From Alphaproteobacteria bacterium (GTDB lineage Bacteria > Pseudomonadota > Alphaproteobacteria > Rhodobacterales > Rhodobacteraceae): 64,000 nt of DNA. The notes beneath the pieces were generated by a model. The model worked only from the letters and a program-made list of their open reading frames with translations, was not told where the DNA came from and ran no database searches. Location: positions 21,219 through 85,218 of the forward strand of contig JAUIIJ010000018.1 in NCBI GenBank assembly GCA_030431825.1, written 5' to 3'. The translations under genes were made by a program, and so were the position numbers. Shown here piece by piece: positions 54,752 to 63,382 of the stretch (positions are counted from its first letter, which is position 1; each line of letters starts with the position of its first letter).

Positions 54752-57700
54752 TCATTCGGTTTTGTCCCATTCCGTATCGATCCATTTTCGGTCCAGCGGC
54801 TTCAAGTCACCGCCGGGATCGGTGCGTTTCCACAGCCTGAGCTCGCCAGTGGTGGGATCGGGCATCGCCACGAAAAAGGTATGGTCTTCTTCATCACCCC
54901 AGTTGGTGTCGGCCACCATGACCTGCGGACTGCCCAGATCGTTGGCGAGTTCGCTAAGCATGTCGTTGTTCGTCTCCGCCAGGAATGCCTTCTCCTTATC
55001 GGCAAGCTTCTTGTCATACGCTTTCGTTGTCGCCAATTCTTCTTCGCGCAGTTTGTCGGCGAACTCGGCGTCGGACACGGTCGCCCCTGATTTTTCGCGT
55101 TCCCGCTTCCAGGCGTCGGTTTTTTCCTGCGGCGTTTTCTGGTCGGCCTTCCAGTTGTCTGCCGCACCGCGGGCATATTGCTTATTAAGCTTATCAGAGA
55201 CTTTGGTGACCGCCGCCAAAATCTGCCTGGGATTCATATCGGTGGTTGGTCGATATGTCTTGGTGTCTTCCTCGAGTTCCTGTCGGAGCGCCTCATCGAC
55301 CTTATAATCGAGAGCGATACCGATCATCTTGTCAAACAAATATGTGGCGCGCTCAACCGAAAGTGCGGTGTCCGAAATCTTCTTGCCCGGATCGATCACC
55401 TTGGTCTGAATATTCGCCGCAGTCTCATTGGTGGACGAACCGCGCAGGTCCTGCATCGAATATTCGCCGGGGCGGCTCTTTGCAGTGGGCAGGGCGTTGA
55501 AGGAATGGATGCCGCTGGTGCCGATATTGATGAAGCGGTCAGTGCGGTCCGCGACCATGTCCACGAGAGCGGTCAGAACCTCCTTGGTGCGGGCACCCTC
55601 ATTTGGCGGAGCATCGGGATTGGAGACCTCGGAGACTAAAGTCTTGGTTTGAGGAGCGCCGCCGAACAGTGCCTTGGTGGGGTCGAGCTCCAATCCACCC
55701 GACGACAACTCCCATGGCTTGTACTTGCCGGGACAGACCGCGCCGATAAAGGCATCGGACTTGATATGGGCGATGATCGCCTTGCCTTCATCCGAGGTCT
55801 TGTCCACTGACAGGGCGTTGAGCGCCGTGGCGGTCAACTCTTTGATAAACTCTTCCTTTGTGGTAATCGGATCACCTCGCGGCGCACCTTCGGCATCCAC
55901 CGGCTGAATGCGATAGCGCCCCTTCGATGACGAACCATCCTTCGAATCCGTTGTTTCCGACGTCGGATCGTAGTAAAAGTTGAAACTCGTCGCGATAGCC
56001 TTGGTGAGCTTGGCTTTCGCGGCCCTCTGCTTACTCTCGTCGGTTCCCCCGACCGTCTTAATCACCTTGCCCAGACCATTGGGTGCAAGCAGGTTCCTGA
56101 GTAGCGCCTTGCGCTCGCGACTGCCCTTTTGCGTGGCAGCAGCCGAGGCGATGCTGAATTCCCAGCTCTGCAACAGCGAGTTGCCGCCGTCGTTCAGCTT
56201 GGTCACCGCCGGCACCTTGAGGCCGCTTGCCGATGTGAACTCCCCTTTGCTTGCAATCTCGGCAAAGCCTTTCAGGGCTTCTGCGGGTTTCTCGTGCCGG
56301 AACCTGCGGGCGGGAGCGGTGGTAAAGCAGGACCCGACCGGTCCCTGATCCACGGGCGTGAAGAACGCGGCGAGCGCGGCCTGTCTTGCATCTGCGTCCG
56401 TTATCGGCGGCACGATACCAAGGGTTTCACAAACCAGCTCCGTACCCGCCTGTCCGGTAGGGGCCGTCATCCCGTTGATCACCTTGGCACAGGCTTCTTT
56501 CGTTTTGGTGTCCTGCAATGCCTTCTGGGTTTCGAACGCATGCAGGGCCAGAGATGGCGTGGCATACTCCAGGACATCGGGGTGATACATCAGGTCGTTG
56601 ATGGCGTTCTTCGCCTTTTCCGAGGCCGGATCGAACGTACCGTCGTCGGCCAGCATGGCACCGCCGATCGCCTTGCTGCGCGCTTCCGCCAATTCCGATA
56701 ACGTGCCGGACGGCGGGTCGAGCGGATCTTCTACAAACTGGCGGCCGGATTTCAGATAGCTGTCCAGCCCCTTATAGAACTCCGGCCCGATATGATCGAC
56801 GGATCTGATCAGGTTTTCCGCATAGGCGTGCGCATTGTCCGCGTTCATTTTGTTGCCGTTGGCCTCGAACCTGTTCGCTGCGAGGTTGCAAATCGGTTCG
56901 ATCACATGGGCGATCTGGTCGGGGTGCTTGGACCTTTGGGCGAGGGCGACGGCGCTGTCGGCCAGCAGCGGGTCCATCTGGTAGGCGGCAATCAGTTTCT
57001 CGGCCGAACCGTCGTTGAACGGGCGGCCGGCATCAGGGGCAAGCGGGCCGAAGGCGAGGGCTTCCGACAGCTTTTTCTTGCCGATGATGGCGTTTTTGAT
57101 CTGGCGTGCGGCTTCTTCTTCGTCTTGCGCCGCGTGGTAATCGGCCCGCGCGGCCTCGATCGCCAGTTCCTTCGCCTTTCTCTGTTTCTTGGTGTCTTCC
57201 GGCAGGGCGTCGGCCTTGTCCCACTCCAACTCTGCGTCGGACGCATGCTTGCGCGCTTTTTCAATGTCTTCCTCGATCTCGGCGATCCACTCGGGTGTCA
57301 CCGGTCTGTCGCCGATAATGGCATCAAAGTTCGCAACGACCTCGCGCGCTTTCGCAGCCGCTTTGGGAGACTTGGTTGCCAGTGCGGATAGCTTTTCGGA
57401 GGTGCGCACCAGCCCTGCAAGCGCGTCGCAGGCCAGTTGGGCCTTGGCGAAATCGTCCGGAGTCGGCCAGTCGGCTGCCATTGCCGCCGTAACCCGGTTG
57501 CGCTCGGTCTCCATCGCCTTTTTTTCGTCTGGCGTGGCGCCGATTGGCACTGTCAGTTGCGTAATCCTATGCAGAATTTCGCTCTTCATTTTATTTTCCG
57601 GAGCCATCTCCCGACCGAGTTGCTCGACTAGTGGGATCAACGCTGCAAGATCCTCGCGCGCACCGTCAAAGTCGCCGGCATTCTTCTTGGCCATCGGACC

Positions 57701-57901
57701 GGCGGCCCGACCGCCCAGTTCCCTGACCCTCGGGTCGTCGCCGGGCAAGGCAAGCAGCGCGTCCTTGAATCTTTTTTCCACCTCGACATAGCGTTTGTAG
57801 GCCTTGGTGGTTTTCTTGTTCTTGGCTCCGGTGAACCAGCCTTTGAGTATGAACCTGTCAAGAAACGCGATCTGCTGCGTGGATAGTTCTGTACCGGGCA
57901 T
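54752..57901 (-). CDS. Large protein with papain-like cysteine motif
   Basis: A 1049-residue protein without signal peptide or membrane segment; I cannot name a family. Residues 1-500 are helical and rich in Ala, Lys, Glu and Asp, with coiled-coil-like stretches (about 195-270). From about 510 a protease-like part begins: DQGPVGSCFTTA with Cys525 resembles the papain/calpain Q-G-x-x-G-S/D-C-[WF] nucleophile. Possible partners are His799 (GTSGIHSFN) and Asn1000 (DTNWGDE), or His1007 and Asp1015 (EDHTFFVAMPDP). ATG 57901 has AGAAGGA upstream; a TTG at 57943 is rejected. GC is lower than in adjacent genes. Confidence 0.8.
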   Translation of the reverse strand: MPGTELSTQQIAFLDRFILKGWFTGAKNKKTTKAYKRYVEVEKRFKDALLALPGDDPRVRELGGRAAGPMAKKNAGDFDGAREDLAALIPLVEQLGREMAPENKMKSEILHRITQLTVPIGATPDEKKAMETERNRVTAAMAADWPTPDDFAKAQLACDALAGLVRTSEKLSALATKSPKAAAKAREVVANFDAIIGDRPVTPEWIAEIEEDIEKARKHASDAELEWDKADALPEDTKKQRKAKELAIEAARADYHAAQDEEEAARQIKNAIIGKKKLSEALAFGPLAPDAGRPFNDGSAEKLIAAYQMDPLLADSAVALAQRSKHPDQIAHVIEPICNLAANRFEANGNKMNADNAHAYAENLIRSVDHIGPEFYKGLDSYLKSGRQFVEDPLDPPSGTLSELAEARSKAIGGAMLADDGTFDPASEKAKNAINDLMYHPDVLEYATPSLALHAFETQKALQDTKTKEACAKVINGMTAPTGQAGTELVCETLGIVPPITDADARQAALAAFFTPVDQGPVGSCFTTAPARRFRHEKPAEALKGFAEIASKGEFTSASGLKVPAVTKLNDGGNSLLQSWEFSIASAAATQKGSRERKALLRNLLAPNGLGKVIKTVGGTDESKQRAAKAKLTKAIATSFNFYYDPTSETTDSKDGSSSKGRYRIQPVDAEGAPRGDPITTKEEFIKELTATALNALSVDKTSDEGKAIIAHIKSDAFIGAVCPGKYKPWELSSGGLELDPTKALFGGAPQTKTLVSEVSNPDAPPNEGARTKEVLTALVDMVADRTDRFINIGTSGIHSFNALPTAKSRPGEYSMQDLRGSSTNETAANIQTKVIDPGKKISDTALSVERATYLFDKMIGIALDYKVDEALRQELEEDTKTYRPTTDMNPRQILAAVTKVSDKLNKQYARGAADNWKADQKTPQEKTDAWKREREKSGATVSDAEFADKLREEELATTKAYDKKLADKEKAFLAETNNDMLSELANDLGSPQVMVADTNWGDEEDHTFFVAMPDPTTGELRLWKRTDPGGDLKPLDRKWIDTEWDKTE

Positions 57902-58203
57902 ACGAAACTTGTCCTTCTGGTGCGCCGAAACAGTGTCCGGCAAAATCTGTCATTCCATACAATCACTTGTTTGCGGCGCGAGGCGGGAAACAAGGGGGGT
58001 ACTATATAATCAAATGCAACCCTTGGATGAGCTTAATGTGCCTGAAGGGAATATGACAACCGTTTTCCTGCCCGATGCAGGATTTACCGGCAGGCGCGCA
58101 TTGGAGCATGCTGCGCAAATGACTGGTCTTGTTCCCTGCAATCAGTCAAAAGCGTACGATGTTCCGGGCCTGTCGCCTGCGTGATGTCAACAACGAGACC
58201 TGT
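57902..58203. other. 302-bp region between the large protein gene and ybeY
   Basis: It carries the divergent promoters. Visible are a 7-bp inverted repeat CTTGTTT/AAACAAG (57966-57972 and 57988-57994, 15-bp spacer) and an A+T-rich box TATAAT at 58005-58010. A weak 56-codon frame (58014-58184) exists but is not supported. phoH, the usual gene before ybeY, is not present here. Confidence 0.55.
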
Positions 58204-58716
58204 ATGAGTATCGAGATCCAAGAGAATTCCGCGCGGTGGTCGGACATCGATCTTGCTGCGATCGCCGGAATGGCGGCGCAGGCGACCTTCGAGCGGCTGG
58301 GCCTTGACGCGGAGGCGGTCTCGCTCGCAATCCTTGCGACCGACGATGCCGAAATTGCCGAATTGAACGCCGAGTTTCGCGGCAAGCCGGTGCCGACGAA
58401 TGTGCTCAGCTGGCCGGCGACTGACCTGGCGGCTGCGGAGCCGGGCGGGATGCCCGCCATGCCCCACGCAGATGTCTTTGGCGAGATCGAACTGGGCGAT
58501 GTCGCGATTTCCTATGACACCTGTGCCCGCGAGGCGAAGGCTGCGGGAAAACCGGTGAGCGATCATGTCACACATCTGATCGTTCATGGTCTCTTGCATC
58601 TTCTGGGCTATGACCACATTCGTGACCCCGATGCCACCTTGATGCAGGGCCGCGAAGTCGAGATACTTGGCAAGTTGGGTATTGATGACCCATATTGGGA
58701 AAATGACGGGGCCTGA
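58204..58716 (+). CDS. ybeY: Endoribonuclease YbeY, rRNA maturation factor
   Basis: A 170-residue metalloprotein involved in 16S rRNA 3'-end processing and ribosome quality control. The zinc motif HGLLHLLGYDH supplies His128, His132 and His138. Length is standard when starting at ATG 58204; the frame extends upstream without conservation. It opens the ybeY-corC-lnt block, the normal arrangement in alphaproteobacteria. Confidence 0.95.
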   Translation: MSIEIQENSARWSDIDLAAIAGMAAQATFERLGLDAEAVSLAILATDDAEIAELNAEFRGKPVPTNVLSWPATDLAAAEPGGMPAMPHADVFGEIELGDVAISYDTCAREAKAAGKPVSDHVTHLIVHGLLHLLGYDHIRDPDATLMQGREVEILGKLGIDDPYWENDGA

Positions 58717-58739
58717 GCGCTCCCATTTGGATAGGAACG

Positions 58740-59648
58740 ATGGACGACACAGACGGCAGTTCTAGCGCGGCGCAGCGCGCGCAGCCACAGGACGAAACGG
58801 AACTTTCCGCGAGACATGAGACAGATGAGCAGGAGGAGGCAGAGCGCCCCGGCCTGTTCGGGCGCATCATCGAGGCGTTTTCGCCCCCCGAAGAAACGCC
58901 GGCCACATCGGCAGGCGGCGAGACGATCGAATCGCGGGGCATGATCAACCTGCGCCGCATGCGGGTCGAGGATGTCGCGATACCCACGGCGGATATCGTC
59001 GCCGTCGCCAACACGATCTCCAAGGACGAGCTGGTGCAGCAGTTCCGCGAGAGCGGCATGACGCGCATCCCGGTCTACGAGGGCACGCTCGACACCCCGC
59101 TGGGATTTGTGCATCTCAAGGATTTCGCGCTCAGCCACGGGTTCAATGGCGAAACATCGGATTTCGACCTGAGCTCGATGCTGCGGCCGCTGCTGTTCGT
59201 GCCTCCGTCGATGCCGATCGGGGTGTTGCTGACCAAGATGCAGACGGAACGGCGCCACATGGCGCTGGTGATCGACGAATATGGCGGCGTTGACGGGTTG
59301 CTGACCATCGAGGACCTGATCGAACAGGTGGTCGGGGAAATCGAGGATGAGCACGACACCGACGAGGACCGCCCCTGGGTCAAGGAAAAGCCCGGGTGCT
59401 ATGTTGCCCTCGCTAAGACGCCGCTGGCGGATTTCGAGGCCGAGATCGGTCGCTCGCTGACCGACAGCGACGAGGTCGACGAAGAGGAAATCGATACGCT
59501 GGGCGGATTGGTGTTCATGCTGTCCGGGCGGGTGCCCGCGCGCGGCGAGGTGGTGCCCCATCCCGAAGGCCCGGAATTCGAGGTCATCGACGCCGATCCG
59601 CGCCGCATCAAGCGTTTGCGCATACGTCTGCCAGAGCACGCCGTATGA
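58740..59648 (+). CDS. corC: CorC/HlyC family CBS-domain protein
   Basis: A 302-residue soluble protein with an acidic, disordered N-terminus, a pair of CBS domains (about residues 75-200, with TRIPVYEGTLDTPLGFVHLKD and VIDEYGGVDGLLTIEDL) and a C-terminal CorC_HlyC transporter-associated domain. It lacks a DUF21 membrane part. Family members are linked to Mg2+/Co2+ efflux or called hemolysin-like; the exact task is uncertain. It overlaps lnt by four bases. Confidence 0.9.
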   Translation: MDDTDGSSSAAQRAQPQDETELSARHETDEQEEAERPGLFGRIIEAFSPPEETPATSAGGETIESRGMINLRRMRVEDVAIPTADIVAVANTISKDELVQQFRESGMTRIPVYEGTLDTPLGFVHLKDFALSHGFNGETSDFDLSSMLRPLLFVPPSMPIGVLLTKMQTERRHMALVIDEYGGVDGLLTIEDLIEQVVGEIEDEHDTDEDRPWVKEKPGCYVALAKTPLADFEAEIGRSLTDSDEVDEEEIDTLGGLVFMLSGRVPARGEVVPHPEGPEFEVIDADPRRIKRLRIRLPEHAV

Positions 59649-61150
59649 TCGCACCGCCCCGTGGCTTGCCGCTCCGCATGCTGGTGGCGGCAGGGCTCGG
59701 GGCGCTGGCCGCGCTCGGGCTTGCCCCCTACGGGTTCTGGGCGATCACGATGGTTGCGCTGGCGCTGGTCCCGTGGATGTTGCAGGGGGTCGATACGCCG
59801 CGACGGGTGGCATGGCTGGGCTGGGCACTGGCCTCCGGCTATTTCGCCCATGCATTGATCTGGATCGTCGAGCCGTTTCTGGTGGACGTGGCCCGTCATG
59901 GCTGGATGGCGCCCTTTGCTCTGGTTCTGCTGGCCGGCGGTCTGGCGCTGTTCTGGGCGGCGGCATTCTGGGCGGCGGCGCGGCTCGGGCGCAGCGGACC
60001 GATGCGGGTCGTGGCCCTCATCGTGACGGTGCCACTCGCAGAATTCGCGCGGGCCTATGTGCTCACGGGGTTTCCCTGGGCGGGGCTGGCGCAGATCTGG
60101 GTGGAGACCCCGGTGAGTCTCTTGCTCGCCTGGATCGGGCCGCAGGGGCTTGGTGCGCTGACCCTGATGGCGGCGCTGTTGCCGGGGCTCGCATTGGTCA
60201 CGCGCCGCCACCCCGTCATGCGACTGATGTCGTTCCTTCCGGCTCTGATCGTGGTGGTGATGGGCGCGGGATTGGCCCGCACGGTGCCGGCCGAAAGCGC
60301 CAGGACCGGAACCGTCAGGATCGTTCAGCCCAACGCCCCGCAGCATCAGAAGTGGGACCCGGACTATATGCCGGTGTTCTTCCAGCGGCAGATCGGCTTT
60401 ACCGCTGCGTCACCGCAACCGGATCTCGTGGTCTGGCCGGAAACGGCGGTTCCGGTCCTGCTCGAATATGCGGCCGAGGCGTTTGCGCGTATGTCGGAGG
60501 CGGCGCAGGGAACGCCACTGGCCGTAGGGATCCAGCGCCGCGACGGATCGCGCCATTTCAACTCTCTGGTGAAACTGGATGCGGGCGGGGACGTTGCCGC
60601 AATCTATGACAAACACCATCTCGTCCCTTTCGGCGAGTATTTCCCCGGTGGCGATTTTGCTGCCCGGCTCGGATTGCGCGGATTCGCCGCGCAGGAGGGC
60701 GATGGGTACAGCGCCGGTCCGGGCCCGGTCCTGCTGGATTTCGGAAGGCTGGGTCGGGGGCTGCCGCTGATCTGCTACGAGGCGGTCTTTCCCGAGGACG
60801 CAAAGAGCGGTGAGGGGCGCGGGGATTTCCTGCTGCAAGTGACGAACGACGCCTGGTTCGGGGAATTCGCCGGTCCTTACCAGCATCTCGCTCAGGCCCG
60901 CATGCGTGCCATCGAGCAGGGTCTGCCGATGGTGCGTGCGGCCAATACCGGGATTTCGGCGATGATCGACCCATGGGGCCGTATCGTCGAAAGCCTCCCC
61001 CTGGGAGAGGCGGGATACATCGATGCGGAACTGCCCCAACCCCTGCCGGCGACGTTGTATTCGCGCATCGGGGACTGGCCGGTTCCTGCGGTCTTGCTGA
61101 TCGGACTGGTCGGTCTTTGGGGAAATTCACGAAAAATAAAAGCTGTTTAG
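59645..61150 (+). CDS. lnt: Apolipoprotein N-acyltransferase
   Basis: A 501-residue inner-membrane enzyme that adds the third acyl chain to lipoproteins. About six helices (residues 10-210) are followed by a periplasmic nitrilase-like domain. The triad is Glu266 (VWPETAVP), Lys323 (YDKHHLVPFGE) and Cys377 (PLICYEAVFPE). A last helix is at residues 480-497. It overlaps corC by ATGA. Its product serves the Lol system encoded at 50.4-52.4 kb. Confidence 0.96.
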   Translation: MIAPPRGLPLRMLVAAGLGALAALGLAPYGFWAITMVALALVPWMLQGVDTPRRVAWLGWALASGYFAHALIWIVEPFLVDVARHGWMAPFALVLLAGGLALFWAAAFWAAARLGRSGPMRVVALIVTVPLAEFARAYVLTGFPWAGLAQIWVETPVSLLLAWIGPQGLGALTLMAALLPGLALVTRRHPVMRLMSFLPALIVVVMGAGLARTVPAESARTGTVRIVQPNAPQHQKWDPDYMPVFFQRQIGFTAASPQPDLVVWPETAVPVLLEYAAEAFARMSEAAQGTPLAVGIQRRDGSRHFNSLVKLDAGGDVAAIYDKHHLVPFGEYFPGGDFAARLGLRGFAAQEGDGYSAGPGPVLLDFGRLGRGLPLICYEAVFPEDAKSGEGRGDFLLQVTNDAWFGEFAGPYQHLAQARMRAIEQGLPMVRAANTGISAMIDPWGRIVESLPLGEAGYIDAELPQPLPATLYSRIGDWPVPAVLLIGLVGLWGNSRKIKAV

Positions 61151-61154
61151 GCAG

Positions 61155-61183
61155 TTGACCTCGTAGGCCAGCCGCCTTAACCC
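61155..61183 (+). promoter_or_regulatory. Candidate promoter of the metK riboswitch transcript
   Basis: TTGACC at 61155-61160 with a 17-bp spacer to TAACCC at 61178-61183. The -10 box is weak, but the predicted start, about 61190, lies exactly at the 5' edge of the riboswitch. Confidence 0.45.
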
Positions 61184-61192
61184 GACAAAATC

Positions 61193-61239
61193 CGTCACAA
61201 CGGCTTCCTGGCGTGGCGGGATAACCCCCAATGGAGCAC
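61193..61239 (+). ncRNA. SAM/SAH riboswitch upstream of metK
   Basis: The leader of metK matches the SAM/SAH riboswitch known from Rhodobacterales: CACAACGGCTTCCTGGCG followed by AATGGAGCA. P1 can form between CGUCAC (61193-61198) and GUGGCG (61213-61218). The loop GCUUCC can pair with GGAGC (61233-61237) in an H-type pseudoknot. That GGAG is the ribosome binding site of metK, eight bases before the ATG, so ligand binding would hide it and reduce SAM synthetase production. The match is from sequence pattern and pairing; no covariance search was run. Confidence 0.93.
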
Positions 61240-61244
61240 TATTC

Positions 61245-62426
61245 ATGTCCCGTAACAATTATACTTTCACTTCGGAATCGGTTTCCGAGGGCCATCCGGA
61301 CAAGGTCTGCGACCGCATTTCGGATGCCATTCTTGATGCATTGCTGGCGGAGGAACCCGAGGCCCGGGTCGCCGCGGAAACATTTGCCACAACCAATCGT
61401 GTGGTCATCGGCGGCGAGATCGGCTTGAGCGATCAGAACAAGCTGAGCGATTACATGGGCCGCATCGACCAGATTGCGCGGGACTGCATTCGCGATATCG
61501 GGTATGAGCAGGACAAGTTTCATTATGCGACCTGCGACATTACCAACCTGTTGCACGAACAATCGGCGCATATCGCCCAGGGTGTCGATGCATCCGCCGA
61601 CAAGGAAGAGGGCGCGGGCGATCAGGGCATCATGTTCGGCTTTGCCACCAATGAAACGCCGGCCTTCATGCCGGCGCCGATCCAGTATGCCCACGCGATC
61701 CTGCGGCGCCTGGCCGAGGTGCGCAAGGACGGCACCGAGCCTGCACTTGGCCCGGATGCCAAGAGCCAGCTCTCGCTGATGTACGAGGACGGTCGGCCGG
61801 TGAGCGTGCGCTCGCTCGTTCTGAGTACCCAGCATCTGGACGAGGATCTGAGCAGCGACGACATCCGCGCGATCGTCGAGCCTTATATCACCGAGATCCT
61901 GCCCGATGGCTGGCTGACCGCGCAGACCGAGTGGCACGTGAACCCGACCGGAAAATTCGTGATCGGCGGCCCCGACGGAGATGCCGGGCTGACCGGGCGC
62001 AAGATCATCGTGGACACCTATGGCGGTGCGGCGCCGCATGGCGGCGGTGCGTTCTCGGGCAAGGATCCGACCAAGGTCGACCGGTCTGCCGCCTATGCGG
62101 CGCGTTATCTGGCGAAGAATATCGTCGCGGCCGGGCTGGCGGATCGCGCCACGCTGCAGCTGAGCTATGCCATCGGCGTGTCGCGCCCGCTGTCGATCTA
62201 TGTCGATACCCACGGCACCGGGCAGGTGGAGAACGCGGCGATCGAAAACGCGGTCGCGCAGGTGATGGACCTGACCCCCCGGGGCATTCGCGAGCATCTG
62301 CAACTGAACAAGCCGATCTACCAGCGGACCGCGGCCTATGGGCATTTCGGGCGCGAACCCGACGCAGACGGCGGATTCAGCTGGGAGAAAACCGATCTTG
62401 TCGATGCGCTGAAAGCGGCGCTCTGA
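61245..62426 (+). CDS. metK: S-adenosylmethionine synthetase
   Basis: A 393-residue cytosolic enzyme making SAM from methionine and ATP. Signatures: [18 protein letters not shown] at the N-terminus, [12 protein letters not shown], and [19 protein letters not shown], which form the ATP, Mg2+ and K+ sites. Length is normal. Translation is probably under control of the riboswitch at 61193-61239, whose pseudoknot includes the RBS. Confidence 0.97.
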   Translation: MSRNNYTFTSESVSEGHPDKVCDRISDAILDALLAEEPEARVAAETFATTNRVVIGGEIGLSDQNKLSDYMGRIDQIARDCIRDIGYEQDKFHYATCDITNLLHEQSAHIAQGVDASADKEEGAGDQGIMFGFATNETPAFMPAPIQYAHAILRRLAEVRKDGTEPALGPDAKSQLSLMYEDGRPVSVRSLVLSTQHLDEDLSSDDIRAIVEPYITEILPDGWLTAQTEWHVNPTGKFVIGGPDGDAGLTGRKIIVDTYGGAAPHGGGAFSGKDPTKVDRSAAYAARYLAKNIVAAGLADRATLQLSYAIGVSRPLSIYVDTHGTGQVENAAIENAVAQVMDLTPRGIREHLQLNKPIYQRTAAYGHFGREPDADGGFSWEKTDLVDALKAAL

Positions 62427-62455
62427 GGGCGATCGGCTGAACAGGGAAACCGGGA

Positions 62456-62521
62456 TGAGGGGCGCTGCCCCTCACACTCCCCGGAGTATTTGGACAAAGA
62501 TGAAGCCCCCCGCGAAGGGGG
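62456..62521. repeat. Intergenic repeat-like element with three hairpins
   Basis: In the 165-bp metK-trmB gap lie TGAGGGGC-GCT-GCCCCTCA (62456-62474), ACTCC-CC-GGAGT (62476-62487) followed by ATTTGGACAAAGATGAA, and CCCCC-GCGAA-GGGGG (62507-62521). The block resembles a repeated intergenic sequence I recall from Rhodobacterales genomes. It could end metK transcription, although no T run is present. Only one copy is noticed in this window. Confidence 0.55.
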
Positions 62522-62591
62522 TGCCAGCGGCGGCGCCTGGCGCTGTCGGCGGGGATTGTGAACGGACGCCCATCAGGCTAGACCGCGCGCC

Positions 62592-63293
62592 ATGACAGAA
62601 CGTAGCCGACCGTATCGAAATTTCTATGGACGCCTGAAGGGCAAGGCGCTGAAGAAGAGCCAGCAGGCTTATCTCGACGAAGACCTTGCTGCGCTGTCGC
62701 CGGGACCGGTGAGCTGGGACGAGAACCCGCAACGCGACGCTCTCGATCTGGCCGCGCTGTTCGGCGGGCGACCGGTCTGGCTGGAGATCGGCTTTGGCGG
62801 CGGCGAGCACCTGGTGCATCAGGCCCGGGAGAACCCGGATGTCGGGATCATCGGTGCCGAACCCTATATCAACGGCGTCGCGATGCTGCTGGGCAAGATT
62901 CGCAGGGCAGGGGTGCGCAATCTGGCGGTGCATCTCGGCGATGCGCGCGATCTGATGGATGTGTTGCCGGCGGGGTCGATCCAGCGGGCGTTCCTGCTCT
63001 ATCCCGATCCGTGGCCCAAGGCGCGGCATCATCGGCGGCGGTTTGTCACGCCGGAGCATCTGGAGCCGTTGCGCGACGTGCTTGCACCCGGTGCGATTCT
63101 GCGGGTGGCGACGGATATTCCGGATTATGTGCGGCAGACGCTGGAAGAGGTCCCAAGGGCCGGGTTCGAGTGGCTGGCCGAACGTCCGGCGGACTGGCGC
63201 GCGCCCTGGGATGACTGGGTGTCGACCCGCTATGAACAGAAGGCGTTGCGCGAGGGGCGGGTGCCGCATTACCTGACATTCCGCCGTCTGTGA
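62592..63293 (+). CDS. trmB: tRNA (guanine-N7-)-methyltransferase
   Basis: A 233-residue SAM-dependent enzyme that methylates G46 of tRNA. The motifs are [15 protein letters not shown] (SAM site), GAEPYINGV and [19 protein letters not shown], the last diagnostic of TrmB. Placing trmB directly after metK, the source of SAM, is usual in Rhodobacterales. Confidence 0.95.
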   Translation: MTERSRPYRNFYGRLKGKALKKSQQAYLDEDLAALSPGPVSWDENPQRDALDLAALFGGRPVWLEIGFGGGEHLVHQARENPDVGIIGAEPYINGVAMLLGKIRRAGVRNLAVHLGDARDLMDVLPAGSIQRAFLLYPDPWPKARHHRRRFVTPEHLEPLRDVLAPGAILRVATDIPDYVRQTLEEVPRAGFEWLAERPADWRAPWDDWVSTRYEQKALREGRVPHYLTFRRL

Positions 63294-63382
63294 ACCGATC
63301 CCGGCGGGATGTGGTCACGGGTTGTGGACCCTCTCGCGGGCATCGGATAAAGCGGGGGCACCGACTTGAGGAGAGGCACGAT

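Noticed and set aside
58014..58184. Small 56-codon frame between the large unknown gene and ybeY
   Set aside because: No properly spaced RBS and no recognisable features; it may simply be leader sequence.
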